Part shown: in pieces, positions 23,984 to 32,407 of the stretch
How the letters are laid out: each line of letters starts with the position of its first letter
Position numbering within the stretch: position 1 is the stretch's first letter
NCBI RefSeq assembly: GCF_001590985.1
Contig: NZ_BCTX01000022.1
Location: forward strand, 1-64,000
Reading direction: 5' to 3'
Length of the DNA: 64,000 bases
From: Novosphingobium naphthalenivorans NBRC 102051
GTDB taxonomy: Bacteria > Pseudomonadota > Alphaproteobacteria > Sphingomonadales > Sphingomonadaceae
Made by a program: the position numbers and the translations under genes
Notes under the pieces: generated by a model
The model's database searches: none
Seen by the model: only the letters and a program-made list of their open reading frames with translations
What the model was told of the DNA's origin: nothing

Positions 23984-25591
23984 TCACCCCGCCTTCAGTT
24001 CCCCGTCCAGCCGTTCCGCCAGTCGCAGGGCCAGCGCCACCAACGTAAAGGTGGGGTTCGCCCAGCCCGCCGTCGGGAACACCGAACTGCCTGCCACGTG
24101 CAGGTTCGCTAAGCCATGCACCTTGCCATGCGCATCGACCACGCCGGTCTTCGCATCGTTGCTCATGCGGGTGCCGCCCATGTGGTGATAGCCGGCGATG
24201 GGGTGGTTGCCGACAGTGGGATCGACCGGCCAGTCGTTGCCTGCCTCGTCGATCCATTCGGTCGGCGTCACATGGCCCTGCCCCATGCGCTGCAGTTCCT
24301 CGCCGAAGACGCGGGCGAAGACGCGGGCGGTGTGCTTGTCGAGCGCGTCGAGCTGCCAGTCGAGGTCGGCCTGCCGCTCGCCCAGCGCGTTGCGCTTGTC
24401 TGACAGGACAATGCGGCTGTCCGGGTTGGGCGCCTGCTCGCCGCGGATGATCATGTAGAGGCCGGTCATGCCGGTATTGGCCATGGCCGCTTCCACTTTC
24501 TCGCGCACGGCGCGGTGGAACCAGCCGCGCAGCCCCCGGTAGATGTGGTCGAGCGTGCGGCCAGTGCGGTTCGGGTTCAGCGAGTGCTTGATCGTGCCAT
24601 AGAGCTTGTTGCCCAGCGCCACGCCCTTTTCCGGCGGGCGCTGCAGCTTGAAGGTCACGATCGAGTTCATCGCCCCTTCCGCCTCCTGCACCGCGTCGGA
24701 CAGGCGCAGCACCGGCGCCAGCGGCGGGCCGGACTTCATGAAGCGCTTCTGGTAGGCGGCCCACAGATCGAACGGGCGCGATGTCTCCACTTTGCCGATG
24801 CGGCCGGTGGGATGCTCCATGAAGAAGCGGCCGAGTTGGTCGTGGGCATTGCCGAGGCCGCCTGCGATCACATCGTCGGACGCCATCATCAGCCGCACGT
24901 TCTCGATCGCGCCGCAAGCGAGAACGTAGTGCCTGGCCTTGAGCCGGGCCGACTGGCCGGTGAGCGTCCTGACTTCGACATGCTCGATCTCGGCTCCGTT
25001 CGCGCTCGCCTGGATCTGCGTGGCATTGGCGTGAAGCACGATCGTCAGGTTCGGCGCATCGATCAGGTCCTTCGTGCGGGCCCGGGCAAAGCGTTCGGTC
25101 TCCTCGTCGAAGCGCCACAAGTCGGTCGCCAGCTTTTCCGGATCGAAGCCCTGATCGGGAATGCCGCAAAGCCGGTAGGCGTCGTCCCACTCGAACGGGC
25201 CGATCTCGAAAATGTCCTGCGCCTGCCGCCAGTAGGGCATCACCTGATCGCGCGTGATCGGCCAGCCCGAATGCGGCACCCAGCTGCGCTTGGCGAAGTC
25301 GATCTCATCCATGATCGCACAGCGCCCGCCCCAGATCGAAACCGTGCCGCCGAAGAAGCGCAGGCGCGCTTCCTCCAGCGGGTAATAGTCGTGGCCGATG
25401 TTGGCGCCGTCATAGAGCGCCTGCGTCTTCTCCTCGAAGTCCATGCCCCCGCTTTCGGCCAGGCACACCTGATGCCCCGCGCGCATCAGCTCGCGTGCCA
25501 GCGTCACGCCCGCCGCGCCCGCGCCGATCACGCAGACGTCGAACTGCCTTCCGGCAAGGGCTTCGGGGGTTTTCTGGAGATCAACGAGCAT
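23984..25591 (-). CDS. GMC family FAD-dependent oxidoreductase
   Basis: A 535-residue flavoenzyme. The Rossmann motif VCVIGAGAAGVTLARELM (about residues 19-36) binds FAD; the C-terminal half includes the conserved PTVGNHPIAGYHHMGGTRMS, in which the histidine pair lies at the usual GMC active-site position, and FPTAGWANPTFTLVALALRL. The substrate cannot be assigned. The ATG at 25591 overlaps the last 11 bases of asnB, implying translational coupling. Together with asnB and the divergent FAAL this suggests a small tailoring cluster. Confidence 0.9.
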   Translation of the reverse strand: MLVDLQKTPEALAGRQFDVCVIGAGAAGVTLARELMRAGHQVCLAESGGMDFEEKTQALYDGANIGHDYYPLEEARLRFFGGTVSIWGGRCAIMDEIDFAKRSWVPHSGWPITRDQVMPYWRQAQDIFEIGPFEWDDAYRLCGIPDQGFDPEKLATDLWRFDEETERFARARTKDLIDAPNLTIVLHANATQIQASANGAEIEHVEVRTLTGQSARLKARHYVLACGAIENVRLMMASDDVIAGGLGNAHDQLGRFFMEHPTGRIGKVETSRPFDLWAAYQKRFMKSGPPLAPVLRLSDAVQEAEGAMNSIVTFKLQRPPEKGVALGNKLYGTIKHSLNPNRTGRTLDHIYRGLRGWFHRAVREKVEAAMANTGMTGLYMIIRGEQAPNPDSRIVLSDKRNALGERQADLDWQLDALDKHTARVFARVFGEELQRMGQGHVTPTEWIDEAGNDWPVDPTVGNHPIAGYHHMGGTRMSNDAKTGVVDAHGKVHGLANLHVAGSSVFPTAGWANPTFTLVALALRLAERLDGELKAG

Positions 25592-27500
25592 CGAAAGTCT
25601 GGTCCCACCAGCAGGAGAACATGGCGATCGCGTAGAGGATGCGCCCGTGATTGGCCACGCCCGCGGCATGTTCGGCGAACAGCTTCTGCACGGCGTCCTC
25701 GCGCAGATAGCCGCTCTTCGAAGCCCCGCTGGAGGTCCAGGCCTCCTGCGCGAAAGTGGCAAAGCCGCCACTGAACCACTCGGCGAAGGGAAGCTGGAAG
25801 CCGAGCTTGCGCTCATCCAGCGCGCCGGGGAAGAGCCAGGGCTCCACCGCCTTGCGCAGGGCATATTTGCCGACCTTGCCGCGCAGCTTCATGGCGCGGG
25901 GCATCGCCAGCGCCCAGTCAACCAGCTTGTGACTGAGAAACGGCACCCGCGCTTCGAGCGAATGGGCCATCGAGCCCCGGTCGGTGCGGTTGAGCAGCGA
26001 GGCCGGCATGTGGACGGTGAGGTCCGCCAGCATGAACTGCGACAGCGGATCGAGATCGCGCGCGCCGGGGTAGCCGAAGTACTCGCGTTCCAGATCGGCG
26101 AAGGGATGATCGCTCTCCTGCCGGGCATGGAAGCCGGGCTCGTAGAGCGCCTCGCGCACCCACGGGGTGGAGATCTGCGTGCCCTGGAAGAAGCGCTGGT
26201 AGTTGTTTTCCAGCATGGCCGACTGGCGAAACCGGCGCGCGTTCTGCCGCAGGTAGTTGAGCCGCTTGCTGCCCATGCCGGGCACATGGTCGATCGCCTC
26301 CAGCACCGGCTCCAGCATCCGCAGCAGCGGCCCGGTCCGCGCCGCGGCGAGCGCGGTGCGCTGGCGCTTGTACCCGGCGAAGATCTCGTCCGAACCCTCG
26401 CCGCAGAGCACGACCTTCACGTGCTCGGCCGCGAGTTTCGAGAGGTGCCACACCGGTACGGCCGCCGTGGCGGCGCAGGGCTCGTCATGGCTGCGCTGCA
26501 CTTCGGGGAGCATGATCCCGGCATCCTGCGGCTGGAGCGGCAGGGTAATGTGCTCGCAGCCGAGGTGTGCGGCGATGCGCGCGGCGGCTTCGGTCTCGTC
26601 GATCGAAGTGCCCGGAAAGCCCATGGTGAAGGCCTTGACCGGCGCGGTGGCGTGGTGCGCCATGGCCGCGACGACCGCGCTCGAATCCACTCCGCCGGAG
26701 AGGAACGCGCCGACCGTCACGTCCGCCAGCATGTGGCGTTTGGTGGTTTCGGAAACCCAGTACCGGGTCTGCTCGATCCATTCGGCTTCGGACAGGCCCT
26801 GCGTTACCCGGAATTCGGGGCGCCAGAATTGCCGGATTTCGGGCTCGCCCTCCGGCCCGATATGAAGCACGTGGCCGGGCGGCAGCGTCTTCACTTCCTG
26901 CCAGATCGAGCGCGGCTTCTGCACGTGCCCGAACATGAAGAAGTCATGCACGCCCCGCTCGCAGACAGTGAAGTCCAGCGTGCCGCCATCGGGCGAGGAC
27001 ATCGCCCGCAAGGTGCGGATTTCCGAACCGAAGGCGATCCCGCCCTGCTGCAGCGTATAATAGACCGGCTTGATCCCCAGCGGGTCGCGGGCCAGCACCA
27101 GACGGCGTTCCTTCGCGTCCCAGATGGCTAGGCCGTACATGCCCTCCAGCCTGGGCCAGGCCTCGTCGCCCCAGCGCGCGTAGGCGGCCAGGATCGTCTC
27201 GGTGTCTCCGTGGGTGGAGAACTGCCAGCCCCAGGCGGCCAGTTCCTCGCGCAGCTCCGGGAAGTTGTAGACTTCGCCGTTGAAGACGATCGCCCAGCGC
27301 CCGTCCGCCGAAAACATCGGCTGGTGCCCGCCTTCCAGATCGACGATCGAAAGGCGGCGGTGGCCCAGCCCCAGATCACCGTCGATATGCACGCCTTCGT
27401 CGTCGGGGCCGCGATGCACGATGGTCCGGCAGGCACGCGTAATCGCTTCGCGCGGCACCGGCCTGCCGCCGCGCCTGTACCAGCCGGTTATGCCGCACAT
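25581..27500 (-). CDS. asnB: Glutamine-hydrolysing asparagine synthetase-type amidotransferase
   Basis: A 639-residue two-domain enzyme. The N-terminal class II glutaminase starts with the catalytic Cys2 in MCGITGWYRRGG and contains RGPDDEG and NGEVYNF; the synthetase domain (about 210-620) has the ATP pyrophosphatase loop FLSGGVDSSAVVAAM. AsnB makes asparagine from aspartate and glutamine, but paralogues in biosynthetic clusters amidate other carboxyl groups. Its length is somewhat greater than the Escherichia coli enzyme and it shares an operon and an 11-bp overlap with a GMC oxidoreductase, so a specialised amidation is possible. The start at ATG 27500 is fixed by Cys2. Confidence 0.95.
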   Translation of the reverse strand: MCGITGWYRRGGRPVPREAITRACRTIVHRGPDDEGVHIDGDLGLGHRRLSIVDLEGGHQPMFSADGRWAIVFNGEVYNFPELREELAAWGWQFSTHGDTETILAAYARWGDEAWPRLEGMYGLAIWDAKERRLVLARDPLGIKPVYYTLQQGGIAFGSEIRTLRAMSSPDGGTLDFTVCERGVHDFFMFGHVQKPRSIWQEVKTLPPGHVLHIGPEGEPEIRQFWRPEFRVTQGLSEAEWIEQTRYWVSETTKRHMLADVTVGAFLSGGVDSSAVVAAMAHHATAPVKAFTMGFPGTSIDETEAAARIAAHLGCEHITLPLQPQDAGIMLPEVQRSHDEPCAATAAVPVWHLSKLAAEHVKVVLCGEGSDEIFAGYKRQRTALAAARTGPLLRMLEPVLEAIDHVPGMGSKRLNYLRQNARRFRQSAMLENNYQRFFQGTQISTPWVREALYEPGFHARQESDHPFADLEREYFGYPGARDLDPLSQFMLADLTVHMPASLLNRTDRGSMAHSLEARVPFLSHKLVDWALAMPRAMKLRGKVGKYALRKAVEPWLFPGALDERKLGFQLPFAEWFSGGFATFAQEAWTSSGASKSGYLREDAVQKLFAEHAAGVANHGRILYAIAMFSCWWDQTFDAR

Positions 27501-27620
27501 GGGCCCCTCGTCGTTGCCGCCATGAATATGACGGTTCCGTTACAGAGGCGCGAAGCTAAGGGAAAGACCTGAGTTCCGTTCTCTTTGTACCATCGTGGAT
27601 AAGGCGATGGACGGACCGCC

Positions 27621-28061
27621 TCAAAGCTTGCGGTGAAGTTCCAGATAGTCGCGCGGAATGCGCAAACTGGCGGCCGCGACCTGGGTTTCGCGCAAGAACA
27701 GCACCAGACCGATCATCATCAGCGAAAGCGCGGCAATGAATGTCCCGGCCGCCACCAGCCGGATTTCGGAACCCACCAGCTCCTCAAGGAACAGGAGGAA
27801 AACCGTCGTGCCAATGAAAAGTCCGCTCAGCACCAGCAGACGCATGGCGAGGCCGATCAACCGGATACGATCATCGACCGTGCGGATTTCCAGCACGACC
27901 AGATCGTGTTCAGCGGCCTGAGTCGCCGCATAGCGATCCTGCAGCACCCGCGCCCGGTCGACCACCCGGCTAAGGCGGCTGGTCAGCAGGTTGAGAATAT
28001 TGCCGATCGCCACCAGCATGAACACCGGGGCAAGCGCGAGTTGGATGGTCTGGGCGATCAT
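27621..28061 (-). CDS. DUF2721 family membrane protein
   Basis: A 146-residue protein with an N-terminal hydrophobic segment and two central helices (about 67-87 and 92-116). The strand VAIGNILNLLTSRLSRVVDRARVLQDRY is the DUF2721 signature; the function is unknown. The stop of manA lies 15 bp upstream (in transcript order), so it is probably the last gene of the manC-manA transcript. Confidence 0.85.
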   Translation of the reverse strand: MIAQTIQLALAPVFMLVAIGNILNLLTSRLSRVVDRARVLQDRYAATQAAEHDLVVLEIRTVDDRIRLIGLAMRLLVLSGLFIGTTVFLLFLEELVGSEIRLVAAGTFIAALSLMMIGLVLFLRETQVAAASLRIPRDYLELHRKL

Positions 28062-28076
28062 GACGCCCTATCCGTA

Positions 28077-28889
28077 TCAGGCGCCGCAGGCTCTGGCGAG
28101 CAGGCACAGGCCGTCTGCGGCAAATGCCACATCGCCCAGGCTGGCAGCGAGCGCACAACCGCCCGGCGCAATCGCTTCACCGGCCACTTGCACCTCACCC
28201 TCGCGCGGGATCACCAGCAACGGGCCGGGATACCGCGCGGACACCTCCCCAGACGGCGCTCCCTCGACCTGATCGAGCAGAAACAGCGGCCCATCGACCA
28301 GCACGTGCGCGCCGCGCGGCGGAATCGCCTTGTGCCAGGCGGCAAGATCATAGGGCTCGCCTTTCGAGACGGCCATGCCCTCCTCCAGATGGAGTTCACG
28401 CGGACGGCCATAGTCGAACAGGCGATAGGTTATGTCGGAATTCTGCTGGACTTCGATCAGGCTGACCCCGGCGCCAATGGCATGAACCGTATTGGCCGGG
28501 ATGTAGAAGAAATCCCCCGGCTTCACCTCGTGCCAGGTCATCAGCCCCTCGATCGAGCCATCGAGCGCGGCTGCGCGCATCGCCTCTTCGCCGATCGCAC
28601 TATCGAACCCGATCCCGAGCGTTGCCCCCGGCTCGGCATCCACGATCAGCCAGCATTCTTCCTTGCCCTGCCGCCCAATCCCTCCGGCGAGGGTCTGCGC
28701 GTCGGAAGGATGAACCTGCACCGAGAGTTTCTCGCTGGTGAAGATATATTTCACCAGCAGGCCAGGCAATTGCGCGGGCGGCTCGAACCAGATCTCGCCG
28801 ATGCGCAGCCCGGACGGCGCGGCGAAAGGCGCCGGAAGCACGTCCTTGCCCCAGGGCTTTTCCACCTGACGGATAGGCAGAGCCCCCAT
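28077..28889 (-). CDS. manA: Class I mannose-6-phosphate isomerase
   Basis: The enzyme interconverts fructose-6-phosphate and mannose-6-phosphate. The 270-residue protein is the short cupin-type form: KPWGKDVLPAPF at the N-terminus, then LSVQVHPSDAQ and the zinc-ligand EECWLIVDAEPGA, and HEVKPGDFFYIPANTVHAIG. The ATG at 28889 lies 13 bp after the stop of the mannose-1-phosphate guanylyltransferase gene; with it, the cell can make GDP-mannose from fructose-6-phosphate (the phosphomannomutase would be encoded elsewhere). Confidence 0.92.
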   Translation of the reverse strand: MGALPIRQVEKPWGKDVLPAPFAAPSGLRIGEIWFEPPAQLPGLLVKYIFTSEKLSVQVHPSDAQTLAGGIGRQGKEECWLIVDAEPGATLGIGFDSAIGEEAMRAAALDGSIEGLMTWHEVKPGDFFYIPANTVHAIGAGVSLIEVQQNSDITYRLFDYGRPRELHLEEGMAVSKGEPYDLAAWHKAIPPRGAHVLVDGPLFLLDQVEGAPSGEVSARYPGPLLVIPREGEVQVAGEAIAPGGCALAASLGDVAFAADGLCLLARACGA

Positions 28890-28902
28890 TATGCAAGCCT
28901 CT

Positions 28903-29946
28903 TCACTGGTTCGCGGCACCATCCAGCTTGCCGACCTTCTGCACGCCGGCCACGGTCGTGATCATCACGTCGTTGCCATCGACGACAACGATGACATCTT
29001 CAAGGCCGATCACCGACACGCGCGGACCATCGCTGTCGATCAGGACGTTGCGGCAATCGACAAGTTCGGCCCTGACATTGCCGCGCACCGAGTTGCCGTT
29101 CGCATCGCGCGGCAGCGCCTCGTGCAGTGCGTGCCAGTTGCCGATGTCGGACCAGTCCATGTTGACCGGCACCATCGCGGCACGGCTCGTGTTCTCCATC
29201 ACCGCATAGTCGACCGAATCGCTTTCGACCGTGGCAAAGGTTTCGGCATCGGGATGGAAGCGCTGTCCATCCGCGCTGCCCTTGGCGACAGCCTCGGCCA
29301 CCACCGAGGCGATCTGCGGACGATGCTCTGAAAGCTCGCTCAGGAAATCCTTGACCCGGAACGCGAAAATGCCGCCATTCCAGGCATATCCACCATCGGC
29401 CAGAAAGCCCTTGGCCCGCTCCAGATCCGGCTTTTCGACGAACTGCGCGGTGCGGTATCCCTTGTCCCCGATCGGCTCGCCACGCTTCAGGTAGCCGAAA
29501 CCGGTTTCCGGCGCAGTCGCCTCGATTCCGAAGGATACCAGCCAGCCTTCACCGGCCAGATCGGCCGCCGCCCGCGCGGCATCCGCAAAGGCCTGCGCAT
29601 TGCCGATATGGTGGTCGCTGGGACAAACCAGCATGACCGCATCTTCCGGAAGGCGGAAGGCGGCCAGGGCAATGGCAGCCGCCGTGTTCCGCGCCGAAGG
29701 TTCGACAATAATCTGGGCCCCGTCGACAGCTCCCAGTTGCTGCTCGACATGATCGAGATGCTTGTGTCCCGTTACAACGACAGGAGACGAAAAACCTCCG
29801 TCGGCCGGGCAGCGGGCCAACGCAGCCTCGAACAAAGTGCTATCGCCCACGAGCGGTAGGAACGGCTTCGGCTTACTTGCACGGCTGCGGGGCCAGAGGC
29901 GCGTCCCGCTCCCTCCGCACAGGATTACTGGTACGATATTTGGCAT
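28903..29946 (-). CDS. manC: Mannose-1-phosphate guanylyltransferase
   Basis: The enzyme makes GDP-mannose from mannose-1-phosphate and GTP. The 347-residue protein contains the nucleotidyl-transfer loop ILCGGSGTRLWPRSRASKPK, VTGHKHLDHVE, the metal-site FRVKDF region and the KPDLERAKGF block seen in ManC/CpsB proteins. It lacks the C-terminal isomerase domain of the bifunctional forms; that activity is supplied by the neighbouring separate manA. The start ATG at 29946 is chosen over upstream codons because it precedes the first beta strand. GDP-mannose usually feeds exopolysaccharide or lipopolysaccharide synthesis. Confidence 0.93.
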   Translation of the reverse strand: MPNIVPVILCGGSGTRLWPRSRASKPKPFLPLVGDSTLFEAALARCPADGGFSSPVVVTGHKHLDHVEQQLGAVDGAQIIVEPSARNTAAAIALAAFRLPEDAVMLVCPSDHHIGNAQAFADAARAAADLAGEGWLVSFGIEATAPETGFGYLKRGEPIGDKGYRTAQFVEKPDLERAKGFLADGGYAWNGGIFAFRVKDFLSELSEHRPQIASVVAEAVAKGSADGQRFHPDAETFATVESDSVDYAVMENTSRAAMVPVNMDWSDIGNWHALHEALPRDANGNSVRGNVRAELVDCRNVLIDSDGPRVSVIGLEDVIVVVDGNDVMITTVAGVQKVGKLDGAANQ

Positions 29947-30056
29947 TTTCCCCGCTTTGATAGTGGGCATTCGAAGCACAACAGCTATTACCGCCAACGG
30001 GCATCAATGCAACGGTCACTCAATGACAAGTTTCGTCACCCACATTACCTCCAGAT

Positions 30057-30791
30057 TCAATAGAACCAGCGCTGACGCCAACGGTAGATCGCATCGACGG
30101 GGTTCCCTTCCGCGTCGGTTGCAGGCCGGAAACGAAAGCGTTTCGTGGCCAGATCACAGGTAATGCGATCGGCTCCGGGATCGGGACTGGGGCGCACGAT
30201 CCGGCACGCTTTGACGCGGCCATCCGTGCCAACCGTCAGATCAATCGTGACCGAAGCCCCGATCCGAAGGTCGCGGCTGGCGCGCGGGTAGTCCTTTGCC
30301 GAATTGATATCACCCTTGATCTTGACCGTCGGCCCAGCCTGCCCGCCGCCGCCCTGCCCGGTTCCGCCCGTGCCCGCGCCGGTCCCCATGCCAGCCCCGG
30401 AAGCGCCCGTCCCTTCCCCTTCATCCCGGGCGCCGGCGGCATTCTCGTCTCCGGCGCCCGCCACCGGCGGCGCCTGGGTCGGCTTGACCGCAATCGGCGC
30501 CTTGGGAGCAGCCGCTTCGCGCGGTTTCGCCTTCTTTCCCGCCGCCCCGGAAGCCCCCTGCTCCGCCGGAGGCGCAACGTTTGGAGGGGATGGCACGGGC
30601 TCCAGCGGTGGCGATGGCGGGGGCGGCAACGCCACGGAAAACGCCTGTGTCACGCTGCCGACAACGCTGGCGGCGAACTGCGGCGTGAAAGCGCGGATCA
30701 GGCCGGCGATCACCACGAGATGCACAAGCAGCACGAACGCCGCCACGCCCCAGCGCGTGCGGCGCCCCGCCCGGAGATCGGCCTGCGTCAT
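30057..30791 (-). CDS. TonB family energy transducer-like protein
   Basis: A 244-residue protein with one N-terminal transmembrane helix (about 17-34, AFVLLVHLVVIAGLI), a long periplasmic Pro/Ala/Gly-rich spacer (about 55-150, including a Gly-rich run GTGAGTGGTGQGGGGQAG) and a C-terminal TonB_C domain with ASRDLRIGASVTIDLTVGTDG and a final YRWRQRWFY. It would couple the proton motive force through ExbBD to outer-membrane receptors; exbBD and receptors are not present here. The start at 30791 (MTQADLRAGRRTRWG) gives the usual short basic cytoplasmic end. Confidence 0.88.
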   Translation of the reverse strand: MTQADLRAGRRTRWGVAAFVLLVHLVVIAGLIRAFTPQFAASVVGSVTQAFSVALPPPPSPPLEPVPSPPNVAPPAEQGASGAAGKKAKPREAAAPKAPIAVKPTQAPPVAGAGDENAAGARDEGEGTGASGAGMGTGAGTGGTGQGGGGQAGPTVKIKGDINSAKDYPRASRDLRIGASVTIDLTVGTDGRVKACRIVRPSPDPGADRITCDLATKRFRFRPATDAEGNPVDAIYRWRQRWFY

Positions 30792-30859
30792 CCGGCGCCC
30801 ATGCCACGGGGCCCACCGGCATGGCAACGATGTGCTTGCGCGAAACGGGAGGAAAGACC

Positions 30860-32257
30860 TCAGCTTTCCGCAAAGGTATAGGGCTGTGCCGTGCGCAGAT
30901 AGTCATCCGCCAGCACGTCGCGCCCGATCGGCGGCACGGCGCGCGCGGTGCAGGCGGCGCGCTGGCACAGGCGGCAGGTCACGCCGATCGGAGTCGTGGG
31001 GGCGCTCGCGGGATCGGTGCCGGCGGCATAGACCAGCCGCCCCGCTTCCTCGGCCGCACAGGCCAGCGCCACGGCACGCACCACGCGCGGGCGGCCATAG
31101 CCGCGCACGCCTGCCGTCACCGTGCGCGCAATCGAAAAGAAGCGCTCGCCGCCCGGCAGTTCGAGCCACTGGGTCATGATCTCACCGGGGCGGCGGAACA
31201 CCTGATGGACGCTCCATAAAGGACAGCCGCCGCCATGCGCGGCGAAAGGGAAACCGGCCCCGTCTAGCCGCTTTGAGACATTGCCCGCCTCGTCCAGACG
31301 GATGAAGAAGAAACCCACCCGCTCCTCGCCCGGCCGCTGCAGCGTGGTGAGACGATGCGCGGCCTGTTCGAAGCTGACACCGAACAGGGCGCATAGCGCA
31401 TCGATGTCGTAGCCGCGCTGCTCGGCGGCGCGGGCGAACTTGCCATAGGGCATCCGCAGCGCCGCCGCGCAATACCCCGCCAGCGCGCGCAGCAGCAGCG
31501 TGGCGGTAGCGCGGCTGGAGAAGCTCTCTTCACGCAAGACCTGCTTGATCGTGCTGCGCATCGCGGTGTGGGCGATGTGCGTGGCGATCTGGAAAGCCCG
31601 ACTGGCCCCGTCGAGCGTATCGGCGATCAGCAATTGCTGGTTGTGACGGTCGAAGCGGCGCAGCGAATCCATGAGGACGTCGGGCGGCAGGAAACGCACG
31701 CGCACACCTTTCGTCCCCAGCCAGGCCGCGGGTCCGCCCGCCTTGTCGATTTCGGCGGCGAGCTCTTCGGCGCGGGTATCGAGCGCGTGGAAGTAATTGC
31801 GGTGCCCGGCCAGGAACCGCTGCGCCTCGCGCACCGGGTCGTTCTCGTCCGCGCCCGGCCCGGCGGCGCGCTGCTCGGCCAGCGCCTGCTGCTCGCGCGT
31901 GTAGGCCTGATGCAGGCGCAGCAGGGCTTCGGAGACCCCGGGAAAGCTTGTGGCAAGGTCGGCGACTTCGAGCGCGGGCAGATCGATATCGGCGAAAATC
32001 GGATCGCGCAGCACGTCGTTCAGCCGCCGCGCATAGTCCTCTCCCTCGTCGCTGGCGATGTCGCCAATGTCGAGCCGGTAGGTCCTCGCCAGCCGCAACA
32101 GCATGTCCGCCGTCACCGGACGCTGGTTGCGTTCCAGCAGGGCGACGTAGCTGGGCGAGATCTCCAGATCGTCGGCCATCGCCTGCTGGGTCAGGCCCAG
32201 TTCACGGCGCAGGCGGCGCAGCCGGGGACCGAGGTAGAGAGGGCGGTTTTCTGCCAT
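30860..32257 (-). CDS. Short-chain fatty acyl transcriptional regulator (ScfR/RamB family)
   Basis: A 465-residue regulator with an N-terminal XRE-type HTH (about 12-67: LRRLRRELGLTQQAMADD and SPSYVALLERNQRP) and a long ligand-binding part of the DUF2083/IrrE-like short-chain fatty acyl family, with four cysteines in GVTCRLCQRAACTARAVPP near the C-terminus. Members (RamB, PccR, MccR) control glyoxylate-cycle, propionate or methylcitrate genes in response to acyl-CoA esters. It is divergent from aceA with a palindrome between, strongly suggesting that aceA is its target. An in-frame GTG 18 bp upstream is an alternative start. Confidence 0.93.
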   Translation of the reverse strand: MAENRPLYLGPRLRRLRRELGLTQQAMADDLEISPSYVALLERNQRPVTADMLLRLARTYRLDIGDIASDEGEDYARRLNDVLRDPIFADIDLPALEVADLATSFPGVSEALLRLHQAYTREQQALAEQRAAGPGADENDPVREAQRFLAGHRNYFHALDTRAEELAAEIDKAGGPAAWLGTKGVRVRFLPPDVLMDSLRRFDRHNQQLLIADTLDGASRAFQIATHIAHTAMRSTIKQVLREESFSSRATATLLLRALAGYCAAALRMPYGKFARAAEQRGYDIDALCALFGVSFEQAAHRLTTLQRPGEERVGFFFIRLDEAGNVSKRLDGAGFPFAAHGGGCPLWSVHQVFRRPGEIMTQWLELPGGERFFSIARTVTAGVRGYGRPRVVRAVALACAAEEAGRLVYAAGTDPASAPTTPIGVTCRLCQRAACTARAVPPIGRDVLADDYLRTAQPYTFAES

Positions 32258-32283
32258 ATCCAGCCATATTGTCACAACAGCAC

Positions 32284-32310
32284 AACTTTACAAGGAAAGT
32301 CTGTAAAGTT
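32284..32310. promoter_or_regulatory. Palindromic operator between scfR-type regulator and aceA
   Basis: AACTTTACA at 32284-32292 and TGTAAAGTT at 32302-32310 are perfect 9-bp mirrors with a 9-nt spacer, in the 150-bp A+T-rich divergent region. The half site resembles the ACTTTGCAAA-type motifs reported for RamB and the TTTGCAAA half sites of PccR, with T-A replacing the G-C step. Its placement fits autoregulation and control of aceA. Confidence 0.6.
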
Positions 32311-32407
32311 TGACAACGAGACTTCGGAAGCCATTCCGGAGCGCGAAATTTATGACTACCTGCGCTGCATCACATCGCAACAATCTTCCTCAAAGGGAAA
32401 CCGAATC

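Noticed and set aside
31568..32407. Extended N-terminus of isocitrate lyase
   Set aside because: The upstream 280 codons run antisense through the ScfR-type regulator gene and across the divergent promoter, with no homology.
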